From the NCBI GenBank assembly GCA_949751835.1, contig CATKHK010000043.1, forward strand, positions 124,001 through 188,000: a stretch of 64,000 bases of DNA, written 5' to 3'. Positions 10,536-20,268 of the stretch are shown one piece after another. This DNA is from Blepharisma japonicum (Eukaryota > Ciliophora > Heterotrichea > Heterotrichida > Blepharismidae). Positions within the stretch are counted from its first letter, which is position 1. Each line of letters begins with the position of its first letter. The notes beneath the pieces were generated by a model that was not told where the DNA came from, did not search any database, and saw only the letters and a program-made list of their open reading frames with translations. The position numbers were made by a program, and so were the translations under genes.

Positions 10536-11249
10536 TTACGCCTTTGTAAAAAGTCTTATTGAAACTCTTGTTGCTTTTTTTGAGCCACCTTGTGCTATTA
10601 ATTTCTCTTCAATTGATTTCATCTTCAAGCTCCTAGGAGAAAGACTTGCCGATTTTCCATCAACTTTTAATCTTTCAGTAATTTCTTTCGATATTGAATC
10701 CAATCTTAAAGGCAAATTTTTTGAATACCGAAATAAATTATGTAGCCTTTTTGGGTAAACAATAGGCGATTGTGGCACTAGCTGAGAAGATATTAAAGAA
10801 ACATCAGGAAGCATTTCAATTTCACTCCCTTTTATCTCTTTTTCCAAAATTTGAATATTTTCTGGAGAAGTAATAGGCCTTTCTTTTTTCTCTTCGTATA
10901 CATTAGGTGTTAATGCTCCTCATGGAGACAAGCTGTCATAAAAATATAAAGGTGATGTTGAAGGAACTTTTTTATGATTTGCATAATTTTTGGGTTTAAA
11001 ATCCACACTAAATCTTTTGTATTTCATTTTCCGTTCACCTTGTGCATTTTTATTATACTCATTCTTGCTAGAGGTATCCTGGATAAAGCTTAAAGCTACT
11101 TCTTTGAGCTTAACAGGATTAACTCTTCTAATAAGGCCTTGTGTGATTGGTGGTCTCTTATATATTTCGTATTTATGGTATGGGTGATTGTATTGATACT
11201 CACTTTCTCTTCTTATCTTCATAAATTCTAGACATAAGCTTTGATCCAT
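10536..11249 (-). CDS. Hypothetical protein, 237 aa
   Basis: Unrecognised. It starts at the ATG at 11247-11249 and needs one TGA (10920-10922) read as Trp. The product is hydrophilic and basic, with Tyr/His/Lys-rich segments in the first half (HPYHKYEIYKRPP) and a Ser-rich Arg/Lys C-terminal half. There is no membrane segment, coiled coil or known motif. The composition resembles ciliate cytoskeletal or basal-body-associated proteins, but that is only an impression. It is divergent from the U4 snRNA gene, whose 5' end lies about 90 bp from this start. Confidence 0.6.
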
Positions 11250-11339
11250 CTATAAATAATAACAAATATTTTATTGGGATATATCCCTTAACAAAATTTT
11301 ATAAATATTGGAATAAAATGGAAATAAGCAGATTAGAGT

Positions 11340-11475
11340 AGCCTTGTGCTAGGGGTAATATCGCAGCGTGTGAAGCTCTGCTGATGCGCGATGATTGCTA
11401 TTTGAGAACTATTCCAAAAAGTGGTCGTTCTCACGAATGACCCAATTTCTGTCAGGTCTTATGGACCTTTCAATT
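11340..11475 (+). ncRNA. U4: U4 spliceosomal snRNA
   Basis: The 5' end AGCCUUGUGCUAGGGGUAAU parallels the canonical U4 start that pairs with U6 (stem II). A 5' stem-loop follows with U-GA/GA elements of a 15.5K-type kink turn (around 11365-11389), then GCGCGAUGAUUGCUAUUUG, which corresponds to the conserved GCGCGAUUAUUGCUAAUUG of U4 (stem I region). An Sm-like site CAAUUUCUG (about 11447-11455) precedes a short 3' hairpin, AGGUC-UUAU-GGACCU (about 11456-11470). The ends are approximate. It should act with U6 and U5 in splicing, which is needed here for the 15/16-bp introns. Confidence 0.9.
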
Positions 11476-11619
11476 AAACTAACTGAATATAATAAGACTT
11501 ATGAGATAGAAAATTCTACTCTCTAAGCTGAAAATGCATAATTCTATACATTTTAAACCAAAGTACTTTTATATAATTTGCGTCATAAGATTTAATTATT
11601 TTTTCAGCCATATAAATAA

Positions 11620-12894
11620 ATGTCGTCACAAAGATTAAACCTTATCTGCAACCATCTTGGGCAAAACACCACTGACCAGTTTTCTAAGTCTAACTTAAAG
11701 ACTCCTTATATCCAAGATCCTATTGATTTTCTTCATTTAGACGATTTACTACCTGTAGAGCTTAATAACAAACGAAAACAGCTTAGAGCAGCACTAGAAG
11801 CTAATATAGCTCCGCATGTATCTGAATGGTATGATAAGGCCCAATTTCCTGCAGGACTTGCTGAAAAGCTCAGGCCTCTCAACATTTTTGGTATCACTGA
11901 AGAAAAATACGGCTGCAGAAAAGTATGCCCACTTGAGAAATCCTTAGTAATATATGAGCTTGCCAGAATTGACGCCTCATTAGCTACATTCTATGCTCTT
12001 ACTCTCAGTCTCGTAGGCTTTACAATAGAAAAACTTGGCAGTGAAGAGCAAAAAGCTAAATATTTGCCTAAATTGTGCAATCTTGATATTATCGCAAGCT
12101 GGGGTTTAACAGAGCCTGACTATGGCTCAGACGCTTCCTCTCTAGAAACAACTGCAACCCCAGTCAAAGGTGGTTATATTCTTAACGGAGTCAAGAGATG
12201 GCTTGGCAATGCAATAATCTCAGACATCATGATTATATTTGCCAGAAATACAGTCACTCATAATATTGAAGGTTTCATAATGGACAGCAAAGCAAAAGGA
12301 GTTTCAGTCACAAACATCAATAGAAAGCTTGCTTTAAGAATTGTTCAAAATGGAAACGTGTTTATGAAAGACGTATTTATCCCAGAAAACGAAAGATTAG
12401 AAAAAGGACATACTTTTGCAACAGGCGCCAATGTGGTTTTAGAGCATTCAAGAATGAATTTGTCTTGGATGGTCGCCGGGCTAGTTTCTGGAACATATGA
12501 GCATGCTGTTAAATATATAAGAGAAAGAACTCAATTTAGGGCTCCTTTAGCAGCTTTTCAACTTAACCAGGAAAAATTGGTCAGGATTTTAGCTATTTAT
12601 CAAGCTGTTTATTTAATGTCGTGGAGAGTTACTATGCTGTTGGTAAAAGGACAAGGAAATGTAGCCCAAGCGTCACTGGTAAAAGGATGGTGCTCATATA
12701 TGGGAAGAGAAGCCACAAGACTTGGCAGAGAAGTTATGGGAGGAAACGGGATTATTATTGATAATTATGCTATGAAAGCATTGGTAGATATGGAAGTAGT
12801 TTACACTTATGAAGGGACTTATGATGTGAACGCTTTGGTTGCTGGAAGAGCTGCTACAGGAGTTGCTGCATTTAAAGCAGGCTATAAGGCTTAA
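11620..12894 (+). CDS. Acyl-CoA dehydrogenase/oxidase (ACX4 / glutaryl-CoA dehydrogenase subfamily)
   Basis: A flavoprotein that introduces the first double bond in acyl-CoA oxidation. At 424 residues it has the three-domain ACAD fold. The FAD/substrate signature 'SWGLTEPDYGSDASSLETTA' lies near residues 165-184. 'LNGVKRWLGNA' and 'ERTQFRAPLAAFQLNQEKL' follow. The catalytic-base segment is 'VYTYEGTYDVNALVAGR' near the C-terminus, with Glu in YEGT. The sequence resembles plant short-chain acyl-CoA oxidase ACX4 and glutaryl-CoA dehydrogenase about equally by eye, so the substrate is uncertain. The C-terminus (GYKA) is not a standard peroxisomal signal, and no clear mitochondrial presequence is seen. 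Confidence 0.88.
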   Translation: MSSQRLNLICNHLGQNTTDQFSKSNLKTPYIQDPIDFLHLDDLLPVELNNKRKQLRAALEANIAPHVSEWYDKAQFPAGLAEKLRPLNIFGITEEKYGCRKVCPLEKSLVIYELARIDASLATFYALTLSLVGFTIEKLGSEEQKAKYLPKLCNLDIIASWGLTEPDYGSDASSLETTATPVKGGYILNGVKRWLGNAIISDIMIIFARNTVTHNIEGFIMDSKAKGVSVTNINRKLALRIVQNGNVFMKDVFIPENERLEKGHTFATGANVVLEHSRMNLSWMVAGLVSGTYEHAVKYIRERTQFRAPLAAFQLNQEKLVRILAIYQAVYLMSWRVTMLLVKGQGNVAQASLVKGWCSYMGREATRLGREVMGGNGIIIDNYAMKALVDMEVVYTYEGTYDVNALVAGRAATGVAAFKAGYKA

Positions 12895-12929
12895 TTAATA
12901 AAAATATAAGCTGGCAATCTTTCTATAAT

Positions 12930-14357
12930 ATGAGTCAATATGGTTCAAACCAAGGCGGGTATCCGTATAGAGGGCATCAAGGAGATCAGCAGAGCTGGAA
13001 TAGCCAAAATATTTACAATACACTTCCACAACAAGGCAGTACAGACTGGAATAGAGAAGAAATTCCTAATCTAGAGCCCCAGAGTTTTCAATATCAAGGA
13101 GCAACAAATGTATTCCCTAGATTCAATCAGCAGCACCAAGATCCAAGTTTTAAAATGCCAAATCTATACCAAGAGCCTCCGAAAAAATTGCAAAATTTGA
13201 AAGAATCAATTATTTCATTATTCGGGAACTTGGCTAATTTAGCTGCAACTTATGCTCCTTCTGAGGATAAAGAACAGTTAAGAGATTTAGTTAATCAGAC
13301 CGTCCAAGATTATCCTGAGCTGGAATCAAAGCTGCAGGTATTATTGCAGATTAATCAGAAAAAAATAAACCAGCCATCAAAACAAGAAATTCCTAATGCG
13401 GGCTGTCAGCATTATGGTGCAGAAAGATACACGACGATCTGCAAACAGAGCCATTGCAAAGAATGCTTAAGAGAGCTGATTTTTGCTTCACCAGAAAGTA
13501 CTCAGCAAATATCTTGCCCATGTGGAATTGGATTATCAAGGAAAAACAAGGATGAGCTTGCCCCAGAACTGAATCCATATCTAAACAAAAAAATCGGAAA
13601 CCCTATAAATGTACCTCCTGCAAACTTTGCCCAAGACAGACCTCCTGATCTGAAGCAAAACTTTAAAGCAGACCCTCAAGGCTTCCAGCAAAAACCAATT
13701 GAAAATGTTGAAGTATATGAGCAATATTATGAAAAGCAAAGCCCTCCTCAGCTTCCCATAAAAAAAATTCCTCCTTCAAACATTCAAAATCCTCCTCAAA
13801 AATACCCAAACATCCCTCAGCCTAACCAATTTGCTGCTCAGCCTCAAAAATACCAAAACCCTCTTCCACCTAACCAAATAGCTCCTCAGCTTCCAAAAAA
13901 ATTTCCAAACAACCAAAATCCTCAAAAATACCAAAACCCACCTGAGCTTCCAAAAAAACAAAACCCACGGTCTGGTCCGAGAATCGACGCTAATAAATTG
14001 TATTGCATTTTATGTCGTGAAGCTAAAGATGCTGATGAATTTAATCTTATAGCATGCCCAGGACATGATATCTGCTCAGTTTGTCGAGCTAATTACTTTC
14101 AGTTGAGCCATGAGTGCCCAGAATGCTTTCGTGGATATAGCGATAGTGAAATTGAAATAATATCAATATTACCAGTCACTCTAGCTCCTAGAGATATAAA
14201 ATTTCAACAAAATAACCAAAATGCTCAAGGAAATGAGGATTATAAATGTATTCACTGTGGAAATAAAATTGCAAAGAGCGAAGCTTATATGTACGAGTGC
14301 AATCATCCACTTCACAACCAATGCCAATTGCCAACTGGATGCCCAGTATGCAGATAA
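12930..14357 (+). CDS. Triple zinc-finger (RING-like) Pro/Gln-rich protein, 475 aa
   Basis: A soluble protein with three separate Cys/His clusters. The first is at about residues 159-200 (C-H-C-C-C-C-C pattern ending CPCG). The second, at about 359-398 (CILC, a CPGHDIC segment, CSVC, CPEC), is RING-like. The third, at about 440-475 (CIHC, an ECNHPLHNQC segment, then CPVC), ends at the C-terminus and also resembles RING or B-box treble-clef folds. Between the first and second lies a low-complexity Pro/Gln/Lys linker with repeats of PQKYxN type. RING-like clusters suggest a ubiquitin E3 ligase or scaffold, but the ligand order is not canonical, so function is open. It follows the ACAD gene by 35 bp. 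Confidence 0.7.
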   Translation: MSQYGSNQGGYPYRGHQGDQQSWNSQNIYNTLPQQGSTDWNREEIPNLEPQSFQYQGATNVFPRFNQQHQDPSFKMPNLYQEPPKKLQNLKESIISLFGNLANLAATYAPSEDKEQLRDLVNQTVQDYPELESKLQVLLQINQKKINQPSKQEIPNAGCQHYGAERYTTICKQSHCKECLRELIFASPESTQQISCPCGIGLSRKNKDELAPELNPYLNKKIGNPINVPPANFAQDRPPDLKQNFKADPQGFQQKPIENVEVYEQYYEKQSPPQLPIKKIPPSNIQNPPQKYPNIPQPNQFAAQPQKYQNPLPPNQIAPQLPKKFPNNQNPQKYQNPPELPKKQNPRSGPRIDANKLYCILCREAKDADEFNLIACPGHDICSVCRANYFQLSHECPECFRGYSDSEIEIISILPVTLAPRDIKFQQNNQNAQGNEDYKCIHCGNKIAKSEAYMYECNHPLHNQCQLPTGCPVCR

Positions 14358-14391
14358 TAGCTTGATTTACTAAAAATATTTTTAAATAATT

Positions 14392-15132
14392 ATGAATTCT
14401 TCACAAAATCCAGATTATTATCGTGACGAAAAATTTTGGTCTGATACTTTGAGATCTAGTAAAGCATCAAAACAGCCAAAGATATATAAAAAAGGTGAAG
14501 AAAAGTCGCATAAATCGCAGAATTCTAGTGCAATTTTAAATGAAGCTAGAAAGTGGCATTCATCTATGGATTCTAAACCTGTCAGCAGCTTACTATCGCA
14601 GCGCATAATAAACCCAAGGTTGATGAAGCGTTTAGATTTGAGCTCCCCCAGGCTTTATGAAGAAAATCGAGGGAAAATGACTTCTAGGACTGAAGCTTCA
14701 AAGCCAGACACAACCCAGTTTTTAGCTGAGAAGCTCAAAGAATATGAAAAAAACTATGCAATGCTAAGAGACCAATACCAAGAAATCATTGATAAACAAG
14801 CACAAGAAATAGAAGCCATTAAAAAGGAAAATTTAAAGCTCGATAATGAGATATCAAGATATGAAAAAGCTATGCAAACAGAAAAAGAAAAATGGGAAAT
14901 TGAAAGAAATGAGTATGAACATATAATTAATACATATAAACAGAATGAGAATAGCAAGCTGAATAATTATTATAAAAAGAGACTTAAGGATGCGGAAGAT
15001 ATGATTGAGGAGCAGAGGAAAGAATTTATAGAGGAAATTGATAAATTGTATGAAGAAAATAAAAGGCTGAAGTGCAGCATGAAGTTTAAGGGGCAAATGG
15101 ATGGAATAAGGGAAAATGAAAAATCAGAGTAA
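14392..15132 (+). CDS. Coiled-coil protein, 246 aa
   Basis: Unrecognised. The N-terminal third is Ser/Lys-rich and disordered. From about residue 105 to 230 the sequence is a continuous charged coiled coil with heptad-like Leu/Ile/Tyr spacing (EKLKEYEKNYAMLRDQYQEI and onward). This could be a basal-body, cortical or trafficking coiled coil; nothing more specific can be said. It starts 34 bp after the zinc-finger gene's stop, on the same strand. Confidence 0.7.
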   Translation: MNSSQNPDYYRDEKFWSDTLRSSKASKQPKIYKKGEEKSHKSQNSSAILNEARKWHSSMDSKPVSSLLSQRIINPRLMKRLDLSSPRLYEENRGKMTSRTEASKPDTTQFLAEKLKEYEKNYAMLRDQYQEIIDKQAQEIEAIKKENLKLDNEISRYEKAMQTEKEKWEIERNEYEHIINTYKQNENSKLNNYYKKRLKDAEDMIEEQRKEFIEEIDKLYEENKRLKCSMKFKGQMDGIRENEKSE

Positions 15133-15398
15133 TCGGATTTTTTTGGGATATTTGTGAGTGAATAATAGTTATGTGTAGTAATACAGTTAATTTTTAGGCT
15201 AGTTAATTGACTCAATATTTAGATTTGGCTGAATTTGGCAGCAAATTCTATAGCTGATTTGTTGCATGTATACTGATGGCGATTGTTTTCAAAAAGGACT
15301 AAGAATTTATTTAAAAATTAAGTATTTGAGTATTATATAATAAGAGAATTGAAGAATATTGTAGATAATTACTTATTTGTAGACTTTGCTATAACTAT

Positions 15399-16265
15399 TT
15401 ACTCGCTATCACTGCTACTATCTGTGCTTTCTCCAGTTTCATATTCTGTGTCCTCTTCTTCTCCTTCCATTTCTTCTTCACTTGAGTCTTCTTCATCTAA
15501 TTCTTCTTCATCAAATACTGCTTCAAAATCTCCTACATTTAACCTTGGATCTATTACTGTTCCTCTTTCATCTCCCAATTGGCAATTATATTTCAAATAC
15601 ATTTCTCTATCTCTTGGTTCTAGTTTTTGTAAATTTTCTTCATCAACTTGGCTTAATTTTTCCTTTTCCTGACTCTTTTTTGAAGCTTTATTTTCTGGTA
15701 AAGGCTTTGTGTATTTTTCAATCATTTTTTTAGGTATTGAGTATTCTGCTTGCTTAGCAACATTTGCAATCTCATTAACAAAATCTCTGTCATTTAGCTC
15801 ATGGCCTATTTTCATTAAATTTAAACAATTGTAAATAGATGGAATGCAGCCGTCTTTTTTCATATAATCTATAATACTTTTAAGGTTTCTAATTCCAAGA
15901 TCTCTACATAAGCTGTCAATGAAAAAATCGTATACAGCTGCATCAAAAGAAATCCCATAGACTTTGGCCTGGTAAAACAAGTTTGTAGCCATTTCGAGGT
16001 TTTTTTGCTTTATCGAAGCCTCTAGCGCAGCAGTGTATTCTAATTCTGATGGCTCTTTGCCAAGAGATGGCATCATTTGAATGAGCTTATATGCTTCATC
16101 GTGCCTACCGATATTGCTTAATCCCCAGGCCAGCGAAGTAATGAGGTCAGGGTCTTCTATTTTTCTTTCTTTTTCTAGCTGAGTGTATGCTTTATATCAT
16201 TCCTTTTTTAGGACCAAGTCCTTCATGCTTGAAAATGCCCTGATACATCTTTTCGCTAAAAACAT
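15399..16265 (-). CDS. Mitochondrial PPR-like protein, 288 aa
   Basis: It is read from the ATG at 16263-16265 with one TGA as Trp. The N-terminus MFLAKRCIRAFSSMKDL is basic, amphipathic and Ser-containing, as in mitochondrial presequences. The middle contains helical-pair repeats resembling pentatricopeptide repeats ('EYTAALEASIKQKNLEMATNLFYQAKVYGIS', shown here in part as its start EYTAALEAS). The C-terminal 60 residues are strongly acidic (Glu/Asp/Ser), an unusual tail. PPR proteins bind organellar RNA or sit in mitoribosomes, and either role is possible. The acidic tail argues for a ribosome or complex subunit rather than an editing factor. Confidence 0.65.
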
Positions 16266-16401
16266 TTTAATATTAAAATATGGGAAATTTTGGGAATTTT
16301 ATTTATTTTAAATTAGTGGATTTTTTGAAAATAAATAAAAAAGGCTTTTATTTAAACTAATCAATAATTTGTTAATTAAATAGCTACAATTTCAATGAAA
16401 A

Positions 16402-17865
16402 CTAAGAAGGGTTCTCATAGAATATAACTTGGTCAACTAAATAGAGATTATTAACTGCATTTTTCCCAAAATTTCTTTCAACTTCTCCATATATCTATTT
16501 ATTTTTTACCACATCATCAGGGACTTTCATATCCCTCCTGCTCTTCAAAAACCTATAAATCCTCTCAAAAAAATTCGCCCCTAAAGCTTCAATTGCCCTT
16601 TGTCTATGTATTGATGATATGTCTTCTGGTACCATAGAGCTACTTGCGTTTAAAGTGTTTCTCAAGCTGATATCCTCTTCAATTTCTTCCTTTATATTTT
16701 CATGTTCTTCAGTATCCTAATTATAAAATACACTTTCAAAGTCATCCTCATACTCTTCAGTTGCGTTACTGTCTATAAGTGGATTCGTAGAATAGCTAAA
16801 AATTTCATGGTCTTCTTGTAATGGGTAAACACTTATATCACTTTCTACAAGCTCTAAAGGGTTAAAATCAGAAATATTTTCTGACACCCTAGAGTCAGGA
16901 TGATGAAACAATTTTAATGAGTCATTTTCTGTGCTTGTGCTGCTAGGTCTTGATGATAAAGCCTTTTTTTCAGCTTCTTCTTTTTTTCGTCGCCTTAGTC
17001 TTTCTGTAGGAGTTTCAAATCTTTCGACTGATTTTTCAACATTTATTGTTCAATTGTACTCTTGGATATATTTAGAGAAAATCGGAAGGTTCAGGACAGC
17101 TGCCAAGCTGGCACGAGCATTCATGTCTTTTACAAGCATAGATTTAATCGCAAACCCAAGCTCATTCGGCAAATCAGCGTCAAGCGGGTCAGGTGGCTCA
17201 TTTAGAATCTTTGTGATTAAAGTCAGCAAGTTATTTGCTACAAAAGGAAACCTCAAATTGCAAAGCTCATATAGCAAGCACCCCAAGGACCAAATATCGC
17301 TTTTATTCGTATAAGGCTTATTCTGGCACACCTCAGGGCTCATATAATAAGGAGTCCCCACAACAGTGCAAGCTACATCATTGGTATGCTCAAGCATTTT
17401 AGAAATCCCAAAGTCTCCTATTTTGACTACCAAATCTTTGGTTAAATAAATATTAGAAGCTTTGATATCCCTATGCAAAATCCTTTGTTTGTGTAAATAC
17501 TGCAGTGAGCATGCTATTTGGACAAATCATGAAATAATCTGTGGAATAGGAATTTGCATATTTCTTTCCTTATGGTTTTTAATTTGATGGGCCAAGTCTC
17601 CTCCTTCGCAGTATTCCATAACAATAATAAGTTCATTGTTTTCGACAAAGCTTTCAATATATTGGACTATATTGGGGTGATGCAATCAATGCAGTACTTT
17701 GGCTTCTTGGTATGAGTATTGGATTTCTTTGGCATCTAGACCCATTAAACAGATTTTTTTTGCTGCGTAAATGTCATTAGTAGCCTTGTGACGCACTCGA
17801 TAAACACTGCGAAATTCAGTCCTACCAATTGGTTCGAGTTCTTGATATTTGGAAGTAAAAGACAT
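16402..17865 (-). CDS. NEK-family protein kinase, 477 aa, two 15-bp introns
   Basis: A NIMA-related Ser/Thr kinase; NEKs control cilia length and microtubule organisation. The kinase domain fills residues 1-275 or so: Lys36 is in the VAIK position, HRD is at 131-133, DFG begins at Asp151 and SPE marks the activation segment. The glycine loop is degenerate: GRTEFR replaces GxGxxG. Several TGA codons are Trp. After the kinase come a basic coiled stretch, an acidic Ser-rich linker, and a C-terminal conserved-looking block with '[17 protein letters not shown]' and '[14 protein letters not shown]'. That block is reached only by splicing two 15-bp introns (16717-16731 and 16495-16509). Confidence 0.88.
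16495..16509 (-). other. 15-bp intron in the NEK gene (second)
   Basis: On the coding strand it reads GTAAAAAATAAATAG. It contains an in-frame TAG; removal joins GAT GTG to ATA TAT GGA and extends the conserved block to the TAG at 16402-16404. Confidence 0.85.
16717..16731 (-). other. 15-bp intron in the NEK gene (first)
   Basis: On the coding strand it reads GTATTTTATAATTAG. Its terminal TAG would end the frame right after the acidic linker; removal joins GAA AGT to GAT ACT GAA and opens a further 225 bp with kinase-like C-terminal content. Confidence 0.85.
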
Positions 17866-17883
17866 ATTTTAAATAAATTAGGA

Positions 17884-19293
17884 TTAAAATAGCTTCTGTT
17901 TCAGGATGGCTTGCTGCTTTCTTTTAAGCTCGTATAGCTCTTCATTTTTCTTTTCCATATCAGATGCTAGAGCTGATAGCTCTTTTCTTAAAGTCCCAAG
18001 GTCTCCAGTGGCTTCTTGAGAATGCTGAAGCAGTCTTTTATATTTGAGATTTAAATTTGAAATTTCTTGTTCGACTGCTTCTATTTCAGCTTGATGATCT
18101 TCTTCTTTGTAAGGTTTATCAACGACTATTTGAGATAGACTTCTTTCTCCTAAGGATTTTTTTTGAGTACCACGTTTTACTGATCTGTTTGGCTCAGACA
18201 AAAGAGATTTTGAGTAAGGTGTAGGGGATTTTGATTTTAATGTAACTGATAATTTCGGATTTTTATTTGTTTTTCTTGGAACTTTTTTTTGAGAAAGCAC
18301 TGAATCGTCTGTTGGTTTCGTTTTTAGAAGTTCTAGTCTAGAGTCATCAGAAATTTTGTTACTAACTTGCAGATCTTGATTTTCTTTTTTTAAATATTCA
18401 ATCTGCTGAGCTTGATTCGTATTTTGCTCTTTCAAACTCTTTACCTTGATTTCTAACTCTTTCACTTTTTGAGAAAACTCTTGATTCTGCCTTGTCAACT
18501 CGCTCTCAATGATTTCAAAATTTTTTTGAAGATTTGATCTCTGAGAACTGGAATTTTCTCTTAAATACTGAACTTCAGATTTCAGCCCACTTGAAATCCT
18601 TTTTTCTTGAGCTAATTCTTCAATAGCCAAACTTTTATCTCTTTCAGCCTTTTCTAATGCAAGTCTCAGATTTTTCTCTTCATTTGATTTTCCTACTAAT
18701 TGCTTCTGCAGATGCTCCATCTGAAGTGCATTATTTTCTTTATCAATTACATATTGATCAACATTCCTTTTAATTTCGTTTTCACAATGTCTAATTTGTG
18801 TTTCTTTGATTTTTAATTGTTCTTCTAGTATTAAAACTCTTTGCAGGTGTTTTCTAAGCTCTTCTTCAAGCTCAATAACTCTGTTTTGCAGACTTTTGTC
18901 CTTTATGCTGGCTTGCTTTAATTCCTCAATGCATCTGGTTTGCCATTGTTCACGATCTTTTTGACCTTTTGTTTCAGCAAAAATAAGCCTTTCTTTTAAG
19001 TCAGAATTTTCGTTTTCAAGCAAGCGAACTTTGTCTTGAAGAGCTCTCATAGCTCCAGCAAAGGATTTTGATGACACTTCTATTGGGGGTGATTTTTGAG
19101 GACGAGAGAGCGGGCTCTGTGATTGATGAGACGAAAAATGAGGGGAACCTTTCGGGCTGGCCTGCCCTCTTACGATATCTTCTAGCTCTTTAGTAGAAAG
19201 ATCTTTTACGCTGATTTGTCTGTACGAATCGGTGGGGTATTCTTTTGATCCTGGATTTTTCTGAGTTAAAATATCGTAATCATATTCGTACAT
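17884..19293 (-). CDS. Coiled-coil protein, possibly CEP57/PPC89-like, 469 aa
   Basis: A long coiled-coil protein. The first 75 residues are Ser/Pro-rich. From about residue 78 ('SFAGAMRALQDKVRLLENE') a coiled coil runs to about 320. A basic Lys/Ser linker and a C-terminal coil follow, with 'NLNLKYKRLLQHSQ' and 'LASDMEKKNEELYELKRKQQ'. The order resembles CEP57/translokin: an N-terminal 'ALRNLQEKIRKLE'-type segment and a C-terminal microtubule-binding coil with '(K/E)YKRLL' and 'MEKKxEQLxxLK'. That would place it at centrioles or basal bodies. The match is from memory of the family pattern and is tentative. The gene sits 18 bp from the NEK start on the same strand. Confidence 0.55.
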   Translation of the reverse strand: MYEYDYDILTQKNPGSKEYPTDSYRQISVKDLSTKELEDIVRGQASPKGSPHFSSHQSQSPLSRPQKSPPIEVSSKSFAGAMRALQDKVRLLENENSDLKERLIFAETKGQKDREQWQTRCIEELKQASIKDKSLQNRVIELEEELRKHLQRVLILEEQLKIKETQIRHCENEIKRNVDQYVIDKENNALQMEHLQKQLVGKSNEEKNLRLALEKAERDKSLAIEELAQEKRISSGLKSEVQYLRENSSSQRSNLQKNFEIIESELTRQNQEFSQKVKELEIKVKSLKEQNTNQAQQIEYLKKENQDLQVSNKISDDSRLELLKTKPTDDSVLSQKKVPRKTNKNPKLSVTLKSKSPTPYSKSLLSEPNRSVKRGTQKKSLGERSLSQIVVDKPYKEEDHQAEIEAVEQEISNLNLKYKRLLQHSQEATGDLGTLRKELSALASDMEKKNEELYELKRKQQAILKQKLF

Positions 19294-19410
19294 TTAAATT
19301 ATCTAAATATAAAAACGCTTTATTTATTATAGTTTTTCTTTAAAATTGTTTATTTGCTTAATTAATAGAGATTAAATGATATTTGTTATAGAACTCCTAT
19401 ATAAGAGCAA

Positions 19411-20127
19411 TTATTCAAATAATTCTTTAGCGAAAAGATTTTTAGCTGCATTGTGAAAAGGAGATCTATCACGTGTAGGTGTTTTGCTTGAAGCAGATGA
19501 GTAGTCAAGTTTCGAATTTAGCATATTAATATCATAACGATGATTTTCCTGATGCTTTAAAATCTGTTTAGAAGCGTCCCGTCTAAACCGAGAAGGGCTT
19601 AAAGACACAGAATCTTTTGCGTTTATTTTGAAACCATTTGAATGTGTTGCAAATGCTTCATTATTACTTGGAGCTTGAAAGCTTTTGTCATTTTGTGAAT
19701 TATTTGTGAAATTTGAACTACTGTCTATTCTTGATAGCTTGTTATTGTCTATTGTTGGCATATTGTTATTGCTCCTAATAATTCTAATCTTTCTCACAGG
19801 TCTTAATCCAGTAGGGCTAACTTCCTCTCCAATATTATTTAACTGATTTTCATTCTTATCATATCCAGCTTTGCTCCCAAAATACGAATTTGATATTCGA
19901 CCTCCTATTTCATTCTCTGGCAACTGTGGCAAAAATTTTGTTTCTTCATAAAGATAATTAAATTTCGACCGAATTGGCGTAAAATTTGAAGTTGGTGTAG
20001 AAGCTGCAATATAATGCACATTTCTGTCTGGATACATCTTCCTTCCAAACCTGTTTTCTCGGAAACCCTATATCTCTTTTACAATCTCCATCTCTGGATC
20101 AAGAGGTGTGAAAATTTTTTTATGCAT
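19411..20127 (-). CDS. Hypothetical Ser/Asn-rich protein, 233 aa, one 15-bp intron
   Basis: Unrecognised. The first exon starts at the ATG at 20125-20127 (MHKKIFTPLDPEMEI). A 15-bp intron at 20068-20082 must be removed to join the main frame, which continues GFRENRFGRKMYPDRN. The protein is Ser/Asn-rich and basic, without membrane segments or coiled coil. It has short Ser-Pro and Thr-Pro sites (TPTRDRSP, SLSPSRF) typical of kinase substrates. It lies downstream of the B-box gene's divergent start and next to the coiled-coil/NEK pair on the same strand. Confidence 0.65.
20068..20082 (-). other. 15-bp intron near the start of the 233-aa gene
   Basis: On the coding strand it reads GTAAAAGAGATATAG. 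Its last three bases form an in-frame stop; removal joins ATT to GGT TTC CGA and keeps the frame into the downstream exon. Confidence 0.8.
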
Positions 20128-20268
20128 GATTTCTATTTATTTTCATTTATTTCTAAAGAGAATTTTGCATACACAGATGATGACATCATAAATAAAATCA
20201 ACAATAACTAATAAAATCGAAATTTCTCTACATTTTTTGAGGTTGCTATCTTCTTATAATAATAAATT

